From Paludisphaera mucosa (GTDB lineage: Bacteria > Planctomycetota > Planctomycetia > Isosphaerales > Isosphaeraceae), in the NCBI RefSeq assembly GCF_029589435.1, contig NZ_JARRAG010000002.1, positions 1,674,001-1,738,000 of the forward strand: a stretch of 64,000 bases of DNA. Reading direction: 5' to 3'. Below are positions 26,439 to 35,331 of this stretch, one piece after another. Positions within the stretch are counted from its first letter, which is position 1, and each line of letters starts with the position of its first letter. The notes under the pieces were generated by a model that was given only the letters and a program-made list of their open reading frames with translations, searched no databases and had not been told where the DNA came from. Position numbers and translations under genes: made by a program.

Positions 26439-26854
26439 GCCTTCGAGGTTCCGTCGAGAGGTCGTTCGCAGGCCCGGGCGATCCCCCTTCTCCCCTCCGT
26501 GGGAGAAGGGGATTCGCACCAGCCCCGCTCCGGTGTTTTCGGAAGAGCGAATCGGAGGGGGGGCCTGCGGATCCCGCGACGTCGTGAATCCGCCCGCTCC
26601 CTTGCCATCCCGACCTGGCCCGCGATTCGTGAAAAATGGTACAAAGGAGCGAGAGCGAGGCGACTGGCTGTCCGTTTCCCGCGAGTGATACTCCCAAAAG
26701 TTGAACAACGGGCCCTGGACGTACGGCCTCTCGACGATGGAGAGGCCCGGCGCGGGCGTCGCATCGCCCAACCTCGGCCACTCGGGGCCCCCCGATCGGC
26801 GGCCGAAAGCCCGCCGCGGAACCCTCCACGAAAGTCACTGCAAAAAGGTCGAAT
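26439..26854. other. Intergenic region with a hairpin repeat
   Basis: 416 bases without a recognisable gene. It holds the hairpin at 26484-26511 and, near its end, AAAAAGG (about 26841-26847), which serves the desaturase start. Confidence 0.55.
26484..26511. repeat. Hairpin repeat downstream of the radical SAM gene
   Basis: CCCCTTCTCCC (26484-26494) and GGGAGAAGGGG (26501-26511) form a perfect 11-bp stem with a six-base loop. The core CTTCTCCC/GGGAGAAGG also appears in the REP-like pair at 16.2-16.4 kb, so it is probably a dispersed repeat and may also act as a terminator. Confidence 0.55.
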
Positions 26855-27826
26855 ATGAGCACAACGACGACGGCTCGGCCGTTCCACAAGCGAATCGCCT
26901 GGGCGACGACCCTCTTCATCGGCGGCATGCACGCCGCCGCGTTGTTCGCGCTCCTGCCGAGCCTTTTCTCGTGGTCGGGGCTGTTCCTCTGCCTGGTCTT
27001 GCACTGGCTCACCGGCGGCGTCGGGATCTGCCTGGTGTATCACCGGCTGCTCACGCACCGCAGCTTCAAGCTCTATCCCAAGTGGCTCGAATATCCGCTG
27101 ACCGTCGTCGGCATGATGGCCTCCGAGGGTGGGGCGGTCGGCTGGGTGGCCGACCATCGCCGCCACCACGCCTATTCCGATGAGGAGCTGGACACCCACT
27201 CGCCGCTCCGGGGCCTTTTCTGGGCCCACATGGGTTGGTTCATGTTCCCGGACGAGACGACCCGGCACGACGACGCCTACTTCAAGCGCTGGGCGCCCGA
27301 CCTCTTCCGCGACCCGGTCCATCGCTTCCTGGAGAGGAACTTCATCTTCGTCCCCTTGGCCCTCTTCGCCGCCCTCTACGTCGGCGGCCAGTATTACGGC
27401 GGCCTGGGGCTGAGCTGGCTGGTGTGGGGCGGCTTCGTGAGGACCCTGTTCGTCTGGCACACGACCTGGCTGGTGAACTCGGCGAGCCACGTCTGGGGCT
27501 ACCGGACCCACGCGACCCGCGACCAGTCGACGAACCTCTGGTGGTGCGCCGCCTTGACTTACGGCGAAGGCTGGCACAACAACCACCACGCCTTCCAGAC
27601 GTCCGCCCGCCACGGCCTCGACTGGTGGGAGGTCGACCCGACCTACTGGACCATCAGGGCGATGCAGCTCGTCGGCCTGGCCAGCGACGTCAAGCTCCCC
27701 AAGGTCCGCAAGAACGAGGACGGCACCCTCATCGAGACCGACGTCCGCCCGGCCGTGCCGCCGACGACGGCCGCGACCCCGGCCTCCGCCGTGGTCCTGC
27801 CCGTCGAGCAAGAATCCACCGTCTGA
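26855..27826 (+). CDS. Acyl-CoA (stearoyl-type) delta-9 fatty acid desaturase
   Basis: A 323-residue di-iron membrane desaturase. All three histidine boxes are intact: HRLLTHRSFKL (about residues 68-73), VADHRRHHAYSDEELDTHSP and GEGWHNNHHAFQTSARHG. Four membrane helices flank them as in OLE1/DesC-type enzymes, which place a cis double bond at carbon 9 of a saturated acyl chain using oxygen. Hydrophobic start: KRIAWATTLFIGGMHAAALF. The C-terminal 40 residues are a low-complexity T/A/P tail. Together with the upstream radical SAM protein it suggests lipid remodelling, though separate transcription is possible. A terminator-like hairpin follows. Confidence 0.93.
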   Translation: MSTTTTARPFHKRIAWATTLFIGGMHAAALFALLPSLFSWSGLFLCLVLHWLTGGVGICLVYHRLLTHRSFKLYPKWLEYPLTVVGMMASEGGAVGWVADHRRHHAYSDEELDTHSPLRGLFWAHMGWFMFPDETTRHDDAYFKRWAPDLFRDPVHRFLERNFIFVPLALFAALYVGGQYYGGLGLSWLVWGGFVRTLFVWHTTWLVNSASHVWGYRTHATRDQSTNLWWCAALTYGEGWHNNHHAFQTSARHGLDWWEVDPTYWTIRAMQLVGLASDVKLPKVRKNEDGTLIETDVRPAVPPTTAATPASAVVLPVEQESTV

Positions 27827-27860
27827 GACGGGTGGACGGATCGTTTCCGTACAAGTCGCT

Positions 27861-27900
27861 GAACCGCCGCGAGCGATCCACCGATCGTCCGCGGCGGTTC
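27861..27900 (+). terminator. Terminator-like hairpin after the desaturase gene
   Basis: GAACCGCCGCG (27861-27871) pairs perfectly with CGCGGCGGTTC (27890-27900) around an 18-base loop; GGCGTTTGGG follows. It lies 35 bases after the desaturase stop. Confidence 0.6.
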
Positions 27901-28011
27901 GGCGTTTGGGGGGCCGCCCGCGGCGAACCACGGCCTCCCGGGCCTTGTCTTTCGGGGCGAGAGCGGCGATGATGGCGTCGTTCTTCGGGCCGTCTCGACG
28001 GCCCGGATCAC

Positions 28012-28339
28012 GCGGCCCTAGCTCAACGGCAGAGCAGGGGACTCATCAATTCCAAACGGTGGCGCCGGGGGGCGACCCTCGACCGCGAACCGGGTGAATT
28101 GCGGGAAACCTAAACCCTCGCGAGGGGGCACGGCGATCCGCAGCCAAGCCTGGCCGGGCATCGGTGGCCAGGAAGGTTCAGAGACTAGCGGGGTGAGTCC
28201 CAACAATAACCCCCGCCGCGAGCGCCCGGCCTCCCCCGCCCTCTCTCCCGGGCGGGGCGAGGATGAGATAGTCCAAGCCCCGTGGAAACGCGGGGGCCCT
28301 TGAATCCCTTGGTTGCAGGTTCGAATCCTGCGGGCCGCA
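28012..28339 (+). tRNA. tRNA with CAT anticodon, probably tRNA-Ile2, split by a group I intron
   Basis: Joining 28012-28046 and 28303-28339 gives a 72-nt cloverleaf. The acceptor GCGGCCC pairs with GGGCCGC, with discriminator A; the D arm is GCTC/GAGC; the anticodon stem is GGGGA/TCCCT around loop CTCATAA; the T arm is GCAGG-TTCGAAT-CCTGC. CCA is not encoded. The anticodon CAT can be elongator Met, initiator Met or the lysidine-modified Ile2. Full pairing at the acceptor top argues against initiator, and the anticodon arm closely resembles E. coli tRNA-Ile2 (CTCATAATCxCTTGGT). It cannot function unless the intron is removed. Confidence 0.9.
28047..28302 (+). ncRNA. Group I self-splicing intron in the tRNA anticodon loop
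   Basis: A 256-nt intron sits directly after anticodon T36. The 5' exon ends in T and the intron ends in G (28302), as group I splicing requires. The core is visible: GCGGGAAACCTAA (about 28101-28113) in the P3/P4 region, AGCCAAGCC at 28142-28150, CAGAGACTA (28179-28187) with GACTA pairing to TAGTC at 28269-28273 to make P7, and a P9 hairpin CCCCGTGGAAACGCGGGG. Near the start GGTGG can pair with exon/intron TCATC to make P1. The layout closely follows the Azoarcus tRNA-Ile intron (IC3 class). It has no reading frame for a homing endonuclease. Confidence 0.9.
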
Positions 28340-28512
28340 TTCGCCGTACGCCGTCACGATCCGTTCCGCCCCGCTCGGCCCGTTCTCCGTCGCCTACGCA
28401 GCCTCCGATGAGAAGCGACGGGCGACCCCAGCCCCCTGCTCCGCCGAGTTTCGACCCCGGGGGGGAGCGGCCGGCCTCGCATCGTCGATCCCGAACCCGG
28501 AGGGTCTGCATC

Positions 28513-28998
28513 ATGGCGCAGGAACATCTCGAACGCTTCCTCGGCGACATCGCCCCCGCCTTCCGCGCGGGCGACCCGGACGTCGCGACGAAGGAAGCCG
28601 AGTCGCGGAACGTGGCCGTCCTCCAGGAGGTCTACAAGGCCCTGGCGGGCGGCGACTTCGAGGCGGCCCTCGCGACGCTCCACGACGACGTCGAGCTGGA
28701 GATAACCGGCCCGGCCGACATGCCGTTCCGCGGCCGCTGGAAGGGCCGGGCCGAGGTCGGCGAGGCCCTGAGGCGGAACTTCGCCATGATCGAAGACCAG
28801 GAGCCGGTGATCCGCTCGATCGAGGCCCAGGGGGACCAGGTCGACGTGGTCTTCCACGAACACGGCCGCGTCCGCGAGACCGGGGCGCCCTACGCCGTCC
28901 TCTGCGCCCAGTCGTTCACGATCCGCGACGGCAAGATCCTCGGCGTCGAGCAGTACGTCGAGGATCTGACGCCCCCCGGGCCGATCCTCGACGCCTGA
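28513..28998 (+). CDS. SnoaL/NTF2-like protein
   Basis: A 161-residue protein with an NTF2-like alpha+beta cone (about residues 35-155): a helix NVAVLQEVYKALAGGDFEAA, then LHDDVELEITGPADMPFRGR, and strands QVDVVFHEHGRVRETGAPYA and CAQSFTIRDGKILGVEQYVE. SnoaL-like proteins hold small hydrophobic ligands or catalyse isomerisations and are found in many roles, so the function cannot be fixed. The start at 28513 follows the tRNA; an open frame upstream runs through the tRNA gene and is not coding. The next gene starts 13 bases downstream. Confidence 0.78.
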   Translation: MAQEHLERFLGDIAPAFRAGDPDVATKEAESRNVAVLQEVYKALAGGDFEAALATLHDDVELEITGPADMPFRGRWKGRAEVGEALRRNFAMIEDQEPVIRSIEAQGDQVDVVFHEHGRVRETGAPYAVLCAQSFTIRDGKILGVEQYVEDLTPPGPILDA

Positions 28999-29011
28999 TG
29001 CCGAGACCTTG

Positions 29012-31063
29012 ATGCTCGACGACGATCCCATCCCATTCGCGGACGTGCCGGAGGAGCCGCCCGCGCGGCGAGTCGAAGAGCCGCGGCGCGGCCGGGCGTC
29101 GGGACCGGAGCCGGAACCGCCGAGGCCGCCGAAGCGGCGATGGACGCGATTCGTCCCGTTCGTGCTGATCGTCGCGGCCTCGCTGGTGCACGGCTGGGCG
29201 ATCTGGCGCGGGCTCGGGGGCCGCGAGGGGATCGACGGCGCGTGGGTGCCGTGGCGGGACGACCATCCGCTCTACTTCCACAGCGCCCTGGCCACTCGCG
29301 CCTTCCTGTCGCAATCGGGGACGACGGCCGGCTACGACCCCGCGTTCATGTCCGGGTATCCCAAGAGCGTCGTCTTCCCCGCGTCGTCGACGCTCCCCGA
29401 GCTGGCCCTTTGGGCGTTCGGGGGCGAGCGGCCCGAGCGGGCTTTCAAGCTCTACATCCTGCTGGCGGCGGCGGCCGCGCCCTGGCTGGTGGCCTGCGCG
29501 GGCTGGATCCAGGGGATGGGCCGCACGGCGGTCGCGGCGGCCGTGCTCCTCTTCGTGGGATACGTCTGGACCGACTGGCCGATCAACTACGTCGGCTTCG
29601 GCATGCTGCCCTACTTCGTCGCGGCGCCGACGTGCCTGGTCGCGGCCGGGATGTTCGGGAGGTTCGTGGACGTCGGCGGCTTCGGCCGCTGGCTGGCCGC
29701 CGCCCTGCTATGCTCGGCCGCCTTCCTGATGCACCTGACGGCCGGCATGCTCGTCGCGCCGGCGGGCGCGCTGGCGTACCTGGGGGTCTGGATCGCCCGC
29801 CGTCGCGGCGGCCACGGCCTGCCGATTTCGCGGCACCTGGGCGTGTGGACGGTCCCGATCGTCGTCCTGGCGCTCAACGCCTTCTGGTGGGCCCCGGCCC
29901 TGTGGCTGGGCTCGACGAAGGGCGAGAGCGGCTTCGCCTTCTTCCACCCCGAGGGCTCGCTGGCGCGGATCACGCAGCTCTTCACCAGCGAGGCGCCGGC
30001 GGAGCTGATCCTGCTCGGCCTGGGGCTGCCGGGCCTGATGGTCCTGGCGACGAAGGGGCTGGGACGCGGGCTGGCGCTGGCGGGGGTGGCGGCGGCGGGC
30101 TGGTTCTGGGCGTACACGGCGGCCGACGTCCGCGCGCTCGACTTCCTCCAGCCGGGGCGGCACACGTTCGCCCTCTATTCGGCCCTGGCGGTCGCCTCCG
30201 GGGCGGCGTTCTCCGCCGGCCTGGAGCGGCTGCGTCCCGGCGTCGGCGCGACGGGCGCCGAGGCCGTCCACCTCGACTGCTGGGCCATGCTCGCGGCGGT
30301 CCTGATCGGGATCCGGATCCTGGGGACGCCCGCCGCGGCCTCGATCCGGGCGCGCGTGCTGACGGAGCCGACGTTCCTCTCGTCCCAGCCGCCGCCGCGG
30401 TTCTTCTGGATCCTCAAGCGGTTCCAGGAGAACGTGAAGCCGGGCGAGCGGGTGCTGTACGAGGAGGGGGGCGAGGACGTCCCGGGCGCGCCCGACCCGT
30501 TCGGCGGCGGGCGGTTCACCGGGCTCCTGCCGTGGAAGACCGGGGCCGAATTGATCGGCGGGCCCTACCTGAAGGCGGCCCTCAAGGCCAACTTCACGCA
30601 GTTCGGCGGCGACGCCCTGTTCGGCCGAAAGGGCTGGGACCGGCCCTTCTTCGAGAAGTACGCCCGGCTCTACCGGCCGAGCTACATCCTCTGCTGGACG
30701 CCCCACGCGCGGCGGTTCTGCCGCGAGAACCCCGACCTGGCGACGGTGCTGGACGACGACGGGACCCTCTTGTTCGCGAGGATCGCCGGTTACGGCGGCG
30801 ACGCGATCCGGGGCTCAGCGAAGGTCGAGGCGACGCCGGGACGGCTGGTGGTCCGGGAGATGGTCCCCGATCTTGACGGTTGCGTCGTCTTGCGGTATCA
30901 CTCCGTCCCGAGCTTGCAGGCCCAGCCGGCCGCGCCGGTCGACGCGGAATACGCGGAGGAGGACCCGGTCCCGTTCATCCGGGTCCGGCCCGCCGCGGGG
31001 GCCTCGGAGGTGACGCTGGAGATGGCGCCGCCGATCCGGGGACCCTGGTCGTCGAGCCGGTGA
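29012..31063 (+). CDS. Large polytopic membrane protein (GT-C-like)
   Basis: A 683-residue protein with a proline/arginine-rich cytoplasmic N-terminus of about 40 residues, about eleven membrane helices, and a soluble C-terminal domain from about residue 460. The first loop after helix 1 has an acidic cluster WVPWRDDHPLYFHSALATRA, placed as the catalytic loop of GT-C glycosyltransferases, and then TTAGYDPAFMSGYPKSVVFP. It is like the PTPS-related/GT-C membrane families, but I do not recognise a defined family. It precedes a GT87-type gene, so a role in surface glycan or lipid-linked sugar transfer is likely. Confidence 0.65.
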   Translation: MLDDDPIPFADVPEEPPARRVEEPRRGRASGPEPEPPRPPKRRWTRFVPFVLIVAASLVHGWAIWRGLGGREGIDGAWVPWRDDHPLYFHSALATRAFLSQSGTTAGYDPAFMSGYPKSVVFPASSTLPELALWAFGGERPERAFKLYILLAAAAAPWLVACAGWIQGMGRTAVAAAVLLFVGYVWTDWPINYVGFGMLPYFVAAPTCLVAAGMFGRFVDVGGFGRWLAAALLCSAAFLMHLTAGMLVAPAGALAYLGVWIARRRGGHGLPISRHLGVWTVPIVVLALNAFWWAPALWLGSTKGESGFAFFHPEGSLARITQLFTSEAPAELILLGLGLPGLMVLATKGLGRGLALAGVAAAGWFWAYTAADVRALDFLQPGRHTFALYSALAVASGAAFSAGLERLRPGVGATGAEAVHLDCWAMLAAVLIGIRILGTPAAASIRARVLTEPTFLSSQPPPRFFWILKRFQENVKPGERVLYEEGGEDVPGAPDPFGGGRFTGLLPWKTGAELIGGPYLKAALKANFTQFGGDALFGRKGWDRPFFEKYARLYRPSYILCWTPHARRFCRENPDLATVLDDDGTLLFARIAGYGGDAIRGSAKVEATPGRLVVREMVPDLDGCVVLRYHSVPSLQAQPAAPVDAEYAEEDPVPFIRVRPAAGASEVTLEMAPPIRGPWSSSR

Positions 31064-31146
31064 GTGGGCTCTCACACAGTCCGCGACGAAGCACGCGTTG
31101 CCTGCTGATTCGTTCCGCGCGGCTTTCTCCAGGGAGGGAGTACGCT

Positions 31147-32523
31147 GTGCCTGAGATCGACACCGGAGCCGAGGGCCGCGCCGTCGGACGCTATAAGCAG
31201 CCGGTCTTCTTCTGGGGGCTCTGGGCGTCCGTCGTGCTGATCGCGGCCGCCTTCTACTACCCCAAGGCGGCCGACTCGCGGAGCGCCTTCGTGCGCTGGC
31301 AGCCCCAGGTGCTCCAGTTCTGGGGCGGGACGAACATCTACGATCGGATGTACTTCCCCAACCCGCCGATCATGCCGATCACGCTCTATCCGCTCATGAC
31401 GCTGCCGCCGGTCGCCGCGGCGATGAGCTGGTTCTTGATCAAGGCCGCGCTGACGTCGATCACGCTGCTGATCTGCTTCGACGCCGTCCGGGTGCGGGGC
31501 AAGCCGCTGCCGCCGTTCTTCCAGACCGCCGTGCTCCTCCTGACGCTGCGGCCGATCCTGGGCGACCTCCACCACGGCAACATCAACCTGCTGATCCTCT
31601 TCTTCCTGGCCGTGATGTTCCAGGCCTGGCGGAAGGGGCGCGACGGGCTCGCGGGCCTGATGCTCGGGCTGGCGATCTCGTTCAAGGTGACGCCGGCCCT
31701 GTTCCTGCCCTACTTCATCTACAAGCGGTCGTGGCGGGCCGTGGGCTGGACGTTCGCCGGGCTCGTCCTGTTCCTGCTGGTCGTGCCGAGCGTCGTGGTG
31801 GGGCCGCGGTTCAACGCGCTCTGCCTCTCGACGTGGTGCCAGCGGATCGTCACGCCGTTCCTCGTCGAGGGGAGCGCCAGCCCGCAGGAGGCCAACCAGT
31901 CGATGGTCGGCGTCCTGACCCGCCTGCTGACCGAGATCCAGCCCGGGACCGACCGCTACGACGTCCAGTTCGACCTGAACCTCGCGGCGCTGCCGCCGGG
32001 CGTCGTCGGCGCGCTGGTCAAGGTGGTGAGCTTCGGCTTCATCGGGCTGCTGGCCTTCTTCTGCCGGGCCAAGGACCCCGACCGGACGAGCAAGGCGTAC
32101 CTGGGCGAGATCTCGCTCGTGGTGCTGACGATGCTCTTCCTCTCGGAGCGGAGCTGGAAGCACCACTTCGTCACGCTGGTCTTCCCCTTCACCTTCCTGA
32201 TGTCCGAGCTGTTCTCGCCCCGGACCTCGCCGCGGGCGCGCTGGGGGATCTTCTCGGCGCTGGCCGCGTCGTTCCTGCTGATGGCGAGCACGTCCAGCGA
32301 GTTCGGCGGGCTGTTCGCGCACGGCAAGGGGCACGAGATCGCCCAGGGCTACGGCATGTTCATGTGGGCGGGCGTCGTGCTGTTCGCCGCCGTCGCCTGG
32401 AGGCTCCGCGCGGCCGATTCGACGTTCGCCGTGGCGGGCGTCGAGGCGACCCGCCCGCCGGCTCCCGCGGCCCTTTCGGCCCCCAAGCTGGGGATGTCGC
32501 ACCGGAATCTGGCGGCCAAGTAG
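31147..32523 (+). CDS. GT87-type membrane glycosyltransferase
   Basis: A 458-residue polytopic protein of the DUF2029/GT87 group, polyprenyl-phosphate-mannose-dependent mannosyltransferases of the GT-C fold. Evidence: loop after helix 1 with FVRWQPQVLQFWGGTNIYD, then FPNPPIMPITLYPLMTLPPV, and LRPILGDLHHGNINLLILFF and GLAISFKVTPALFLPYFIYK, the conserved GQ/N-x-N and SxK-like motifs. GTG 31147 is chosen because GGGAGGGAG lies just upstream and the next residues are followed by helix 1. It resembles the two proteins at 34024 and 35667 only distantly. A strong hairpin terminator follows. Confidence 0.82.
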   Translation: MPEIDTGAEGRAVGRYKQPVFFWGLWASVVLIAAAFYYPKAADSRSAFVRWQPQVLQFWGGTNIYDRMYFPNPPIMPITLYPLMTLPPVAAAMSWFLIKAALTSITLLICFDAVRVRGKPLPPFFQTAVLLLTLRPILGDLHHGNINLLILFFLAVMFQAWRKGRDGLAGLMLGLAISFKVTPALFLPYFIYKRSWRAVGWTFAGLVLFLLVVPSVVVGPRFNALCLSTWCQRIVTPFLVEGSASPQEANQSMVGVLTRLLTEIQPGTDRYDVQFDLNLAALPPGVVGALVKVVSFGFIGLLAFFCRAKDPDRTSKAYLGEISLVVLTMLFLSERSWKHHFVTLVFPFTFLMSELFSPRTSPRARWGIFSALAASFLLMASTSSEFGGLFAHGKGHEIAQGYGMFMWAGVVLFAAVAWRLRAADSTFAVAGVEATRPPAPAALSAPKLGMSHRNLAAK

Positions 32524-32553
32524 GCCCGAACTCGACTGCTCTCGGAACGGCGG

Positions 32554-32597
32554 AACGCCGGCCCTCCTGGCAACGGGGAGGCCGGCGTTTCGTGTTT
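32554..32597 (+). terminator. Intrinsic terminator
   Basis: AACGCCGGCC (32554-32563) pairs with GGCCGGCGTT at 32580-32589, with partial inner pairing CTCC/GGAG; TCGTGTTT follows. Located 30 bases after the GT87 gene stop. Confidence 0.7.
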
Positions 32598-32813
32598 GAG
32601 GATTGCGGCGGATTTGCGGATCGCCGCGATTTCGCGGATTCGAGTGAAGATCCGGATTGGGTCGGCCGATCTAGAGGTTCATCACGGCCTGGTCCGACGC
32701 TTTTCGGGGATCCCCCCGCGGGGACGTCGGGCCGGGCGCTCGTGCGATCGGGTTGGGAAGCGATCTCGACCGACTGGCATCGCCATCGGCCGTCGGCCTA
32801 GGAGGGCCTCCAG

Positions 32814-33806
32814 ATGAACGAGTCTCGGGAACTGCAGCGGAACCGTCGCAAGCCCGCGCTGGCCGTCGACGCGCTCGAGGATCGCCGCGTGCTGAGCGCG
32901 GGGATGGGGAGCACGTTCGCCATCGTCCCCGGGACGGTGACGACGGCGGGACAGGCGTCTTCCGTCCAGGTGAGCCTCGACTCGACCCATTTCACGCCCG
33001 GGGCGAGGGGGCGGATCACGATCGGGATCGACGTCGCCGCCGACCCGAACGCGTCGGTCAAGCCGATCGTCTCCGCCGTGAAGGGCGCCAACGGCCGGGG
33101 CGTCTCGGTCCAGCACTCGACCTACTCCAAGTCGCTCGTCAAGTCGCAGGGCATGCTGAGCCCCCAGAGCTCGGCCGTGACCACGACCGTGACGGTGCCC
33201 AAGGCCGGCCAGGCCCCCGCCTCGTACAAGGTGGACGTCAAGGGCCAGACCACCGACACCGGCGCGTACCTGCTGGGCTTCTACCTCCCCGGCGACTCCA
33301 ACGGCGACGGGATCGTCGACAAGACCGACCTGTCGACGATCGCCTCGAAGTTCGGCCAGACCTCGACCGACAGCGGCTACGCCTTCGACTCCGACGCCAA
33401 CCGCGACGGCAAGATCGACGCCAAGGACCTGCGGCTGGCCGGCCAGAACGTCGGGGCCAAGACGATCATCAGCCCGGTCACCAGCGTGAACCTCGACCCG
33501 GCCAGCGACGCGGGCATCTCCGACCGCATCACCAACCAGCGGGTCGTCACGTTCAACGGGTCCGCCTCGCCCGACGCGACGGTCGTCTTCACCGAGGTGA
33601 ACGGCAACTCCCCGGGCGCGACAACGACCGTCGGCGCCGACGGCAAGTACAGCATCAACGTCCAGCTCGGCGACGGCTCGAACACCTTCAAGGTGGCGGC
33701 CACCGATTCGTTCGGCCAGACCATCACCGGCTCCATCGCCGCGGTGACCTACAGCACCAACCCGCCCACCGTCGTCAACACGGTCCCGACCACCAAGACC
33801 GCCTGA
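32814..33806 (+). CDS. Surface protein with ALEDRRVLS N-terminus, dockerin-like loops and Ig-like domain
   Basis: A 330-residue predicted exported protein. It begins with KPALAVDALEDRRVLSAG, a variant of the planctomycete LEPR/LEDR N-terminal motif seen on large surface proteins that lack a classic signal peptide. Residues about 30-155 look like a beta domain (cohesin-like in shape). Residues 162-210 hold two calcium loops of dockerin type I, GDSNGDGIVDKTDLSTIASKF and SDANRDGKIDAKDLRLAGQN. Residues about 240-315 are a bacterial Ig-like domain. It is probably shown on the cell surface and takes part in protein-protein binding. A GGAGGG site precedes ATG 32814. Confidence 0.83.
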   Translation: MNESRELQRNRRKPALAVDALEDRRVLSAGMGSTFAIVPGTVTTAGQASSVQVSLDSTHFTPGARGRITIGIDVAADPNASVKPIVSAVKGANGRGVSVQHSTYSKSLVKSQGMLSPQSSAVTTTVTVPKAGQAPASYKVDVKGQTTDTGAYLLGFYLPGDSNGDGIVDKTDLSTIASKFGQTSTDSGYAFDSDANRDGKIDAKDLRLAGQNVGAKTIISPVTSVNLDPASDAGISDRITNQRVVTFNGSASPDATVVFTEVNGNSPGATTTVGADGKYSINVQLGDGSNTFKVAATDSFGQTITGSIAAVTYSTNPPTVVNTVPTTKTA

Positions 33807-34023
33807 GCCCGGCCGCCGGGGTGGACTTCGCGCCCCGACGTCGTTAGGCTGACCCGCTCGCGCGGACGCTCCGAACCCCTCCTCGGGGTCGGCGCGTCCC
33901 GGCGATGCGTGGAGTCCCCGCCGGCGCGGCGACGGCGTCGACGTGCGGGGATGCGGGCCGAAGGCCCTGGACGCGGCGCCGGGCGGGAGCCGACGCGAGG
34001 ATCCCCCGGATGGAGCCTCCCCC

Positions 34024-35331
34024 GTGCCCGTGCTGCGCCACAACCTGATCCTCCTCGTCGTCGCGCTCGTCCTCCCCTTCCTGCTGGCCAGGCGACGCTG
34101 GATCGCCGCCGAACGCCTCCTGTTCGCGGCGGCGACGGTCATGGTCTTCGTCCGGCTGTGGCGCAAGTTCCGGATCGCCGAGCCGGTCGTGGACCTCATC
34201 AACTTCCACCGCTCGGGCGTGCTGGCCCTGGCCGGCCAGGACCCCTACGCGCCGGCGTCCTCGCCGATGATCAACCCGCCGACCGTCCTGCCCCTGGTCA
34301 AGCTCTTCGCGATGTTCTCGGTCGAGGACGTCAGCCCCTACTGGCAGGCCTCCGTCGCCGTCATGACGATCCTCTGCCCGATCGCGGCGTGGGCCGCGCT
34401 GCGGACCGCCCGCGAGGACGACGCGCTTTCGGTCGAGGGCGAGCCCGCGCCGCCCGCGATCTTCCCCTGGGGACTGGCCGCGCTCGTGGTCGTCTCGCCG
34501 GCGGCGGAGATCGGGATCATCCTGGGCCAGTTCAGCGCGCTGGGGACGCTGGCCTTGCTGACGGCGATCTGGCTGCGGAACGTCGGCCGGCCGATCGCCT
34601 CGGGTCTGCTGCTGTCGGTCGCGACGATCAAGGTGGCGACGCTGATCCCGATCCTCACGCAGTTCCTCGGCCGCCGCGACCGCCGCGTCTGGTTCGCGCT
34701 CGCGGGCGGCACGTTGGCCCTGGCCCTCCTGGGCGCGCCGCCGACGCGCTGGCTGGAGTTCTGCCGGTCCAACCTGGAGCGGATCGCCGAGACCCAGCGG
34801 GCGGGGAGCGTCAACGACTACGACTTCGCGACGGGCGAGCAGTTCGCCTCGGTCATCGGCGTCGGCAAGCTGGCGAACTACCTGGGCGTCCGGGACGCCG
34901 CCGTGCGGAGCCGAGTCGAGCTGATCGCCAGCCTCGCCGGCCTGCTGGGCCTGGCCGGGATCACCCGCGCCCGCAGGCTGCCCGCGGCCGCGGCCGTCGC
35001 GACGGCCTGCACCCTGGCCTGCCTGTTCCTCTACCACCGGGTCTACGACTCGCTGATCCTGGCCGCCCCGCTGTTCTACAGCTTCGTCGAGATGAACGCC
35101 CGCGAGGGCTGGCGGCGCACGCTCCACCGGCTCAACGTCGTCGGCCTCGTCCTGATCCCCTGCACGCCTTGGGAGCGGGTCTCGAACCCGCTGCTGCAAT
35201 GGTGCCTGGAAGACGAGACGCTGCGGGAGATCGCGAGGATCGCCATAGTCCCCTTCTCGACCTGGCTGCTCCTGTTCGCCCTCGTCGTCCTGCTCGCCAC
35301 GGGATGGAGGCGAGGGCCGAAACTCGCCTGA
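34024..35331 (+). CDS. GT87-family-like membrane glycosyltransferase (first of two paralogues)
   Basis: A 435-residue protein with about ten helices. Shared marks with the next gene are VDLINFHRSGVLALAGQDPY, SPMINPPTVLPLVKLFA, GIILGQFSALGTLALLTAIW, IASGLLLSVATIKVATLIPI and LGAPPTRWLEFCRSNLERIA, a DUF2029/GT87-type pattern. The acidic residue in the loop before LINFHR would be catalytic. GTG 34024 is taken as start: it lies straight before helix 1, and a short GGAG stands upstream. It ends ATGWRRGPKLA, which tells where its paralogue should end. Donor is probably a polyprenyl-phosphate sugar; acceptor unknown. Confidence 0.8.
   Translation: MPVLRHNLILLVVALVLPFLLARRRWIAAERLLFAAATVMVFVRLWRKFRIAEPVVDLINFHRSGVLALAGQDPYAPASSPMINPPTVLPLVKLFAMFSVEDVSPYWQASVAVMTILCPIAAWAALRTAREDDALSVEGEPAPPAIFPWGLAALVVVSPAAEIGIILGQFSALGTLALLTAIWLRNVGRPIASGLLLSVATIKVATLIPILTQFLGRRDRRVWFALAGGTLALALLGAPPTRWLEFCRSNLERIAETQRAGSVNDYDFATGEQFASVIGVGKLANYLGVRDAAVRSRVELIASLAGLLGLAGITRARRLPAAAAVATACTLACLFLYHRVYDSLILAAPLFYSFVEMNAREGWRRTLHRLNVVGLVLIPCTPWERVSNPLLQWCLEDETLREIARIAIVPFSTWLLLFALVVLLATGWRRGPKLA

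Noticed and set aside
28282-28512. An N-terminal extension of the SnoaL-like protein
   Set aside because: It runs through the intron and the 3' exon of the tRNA gene; the protein has a proper start at 28513.
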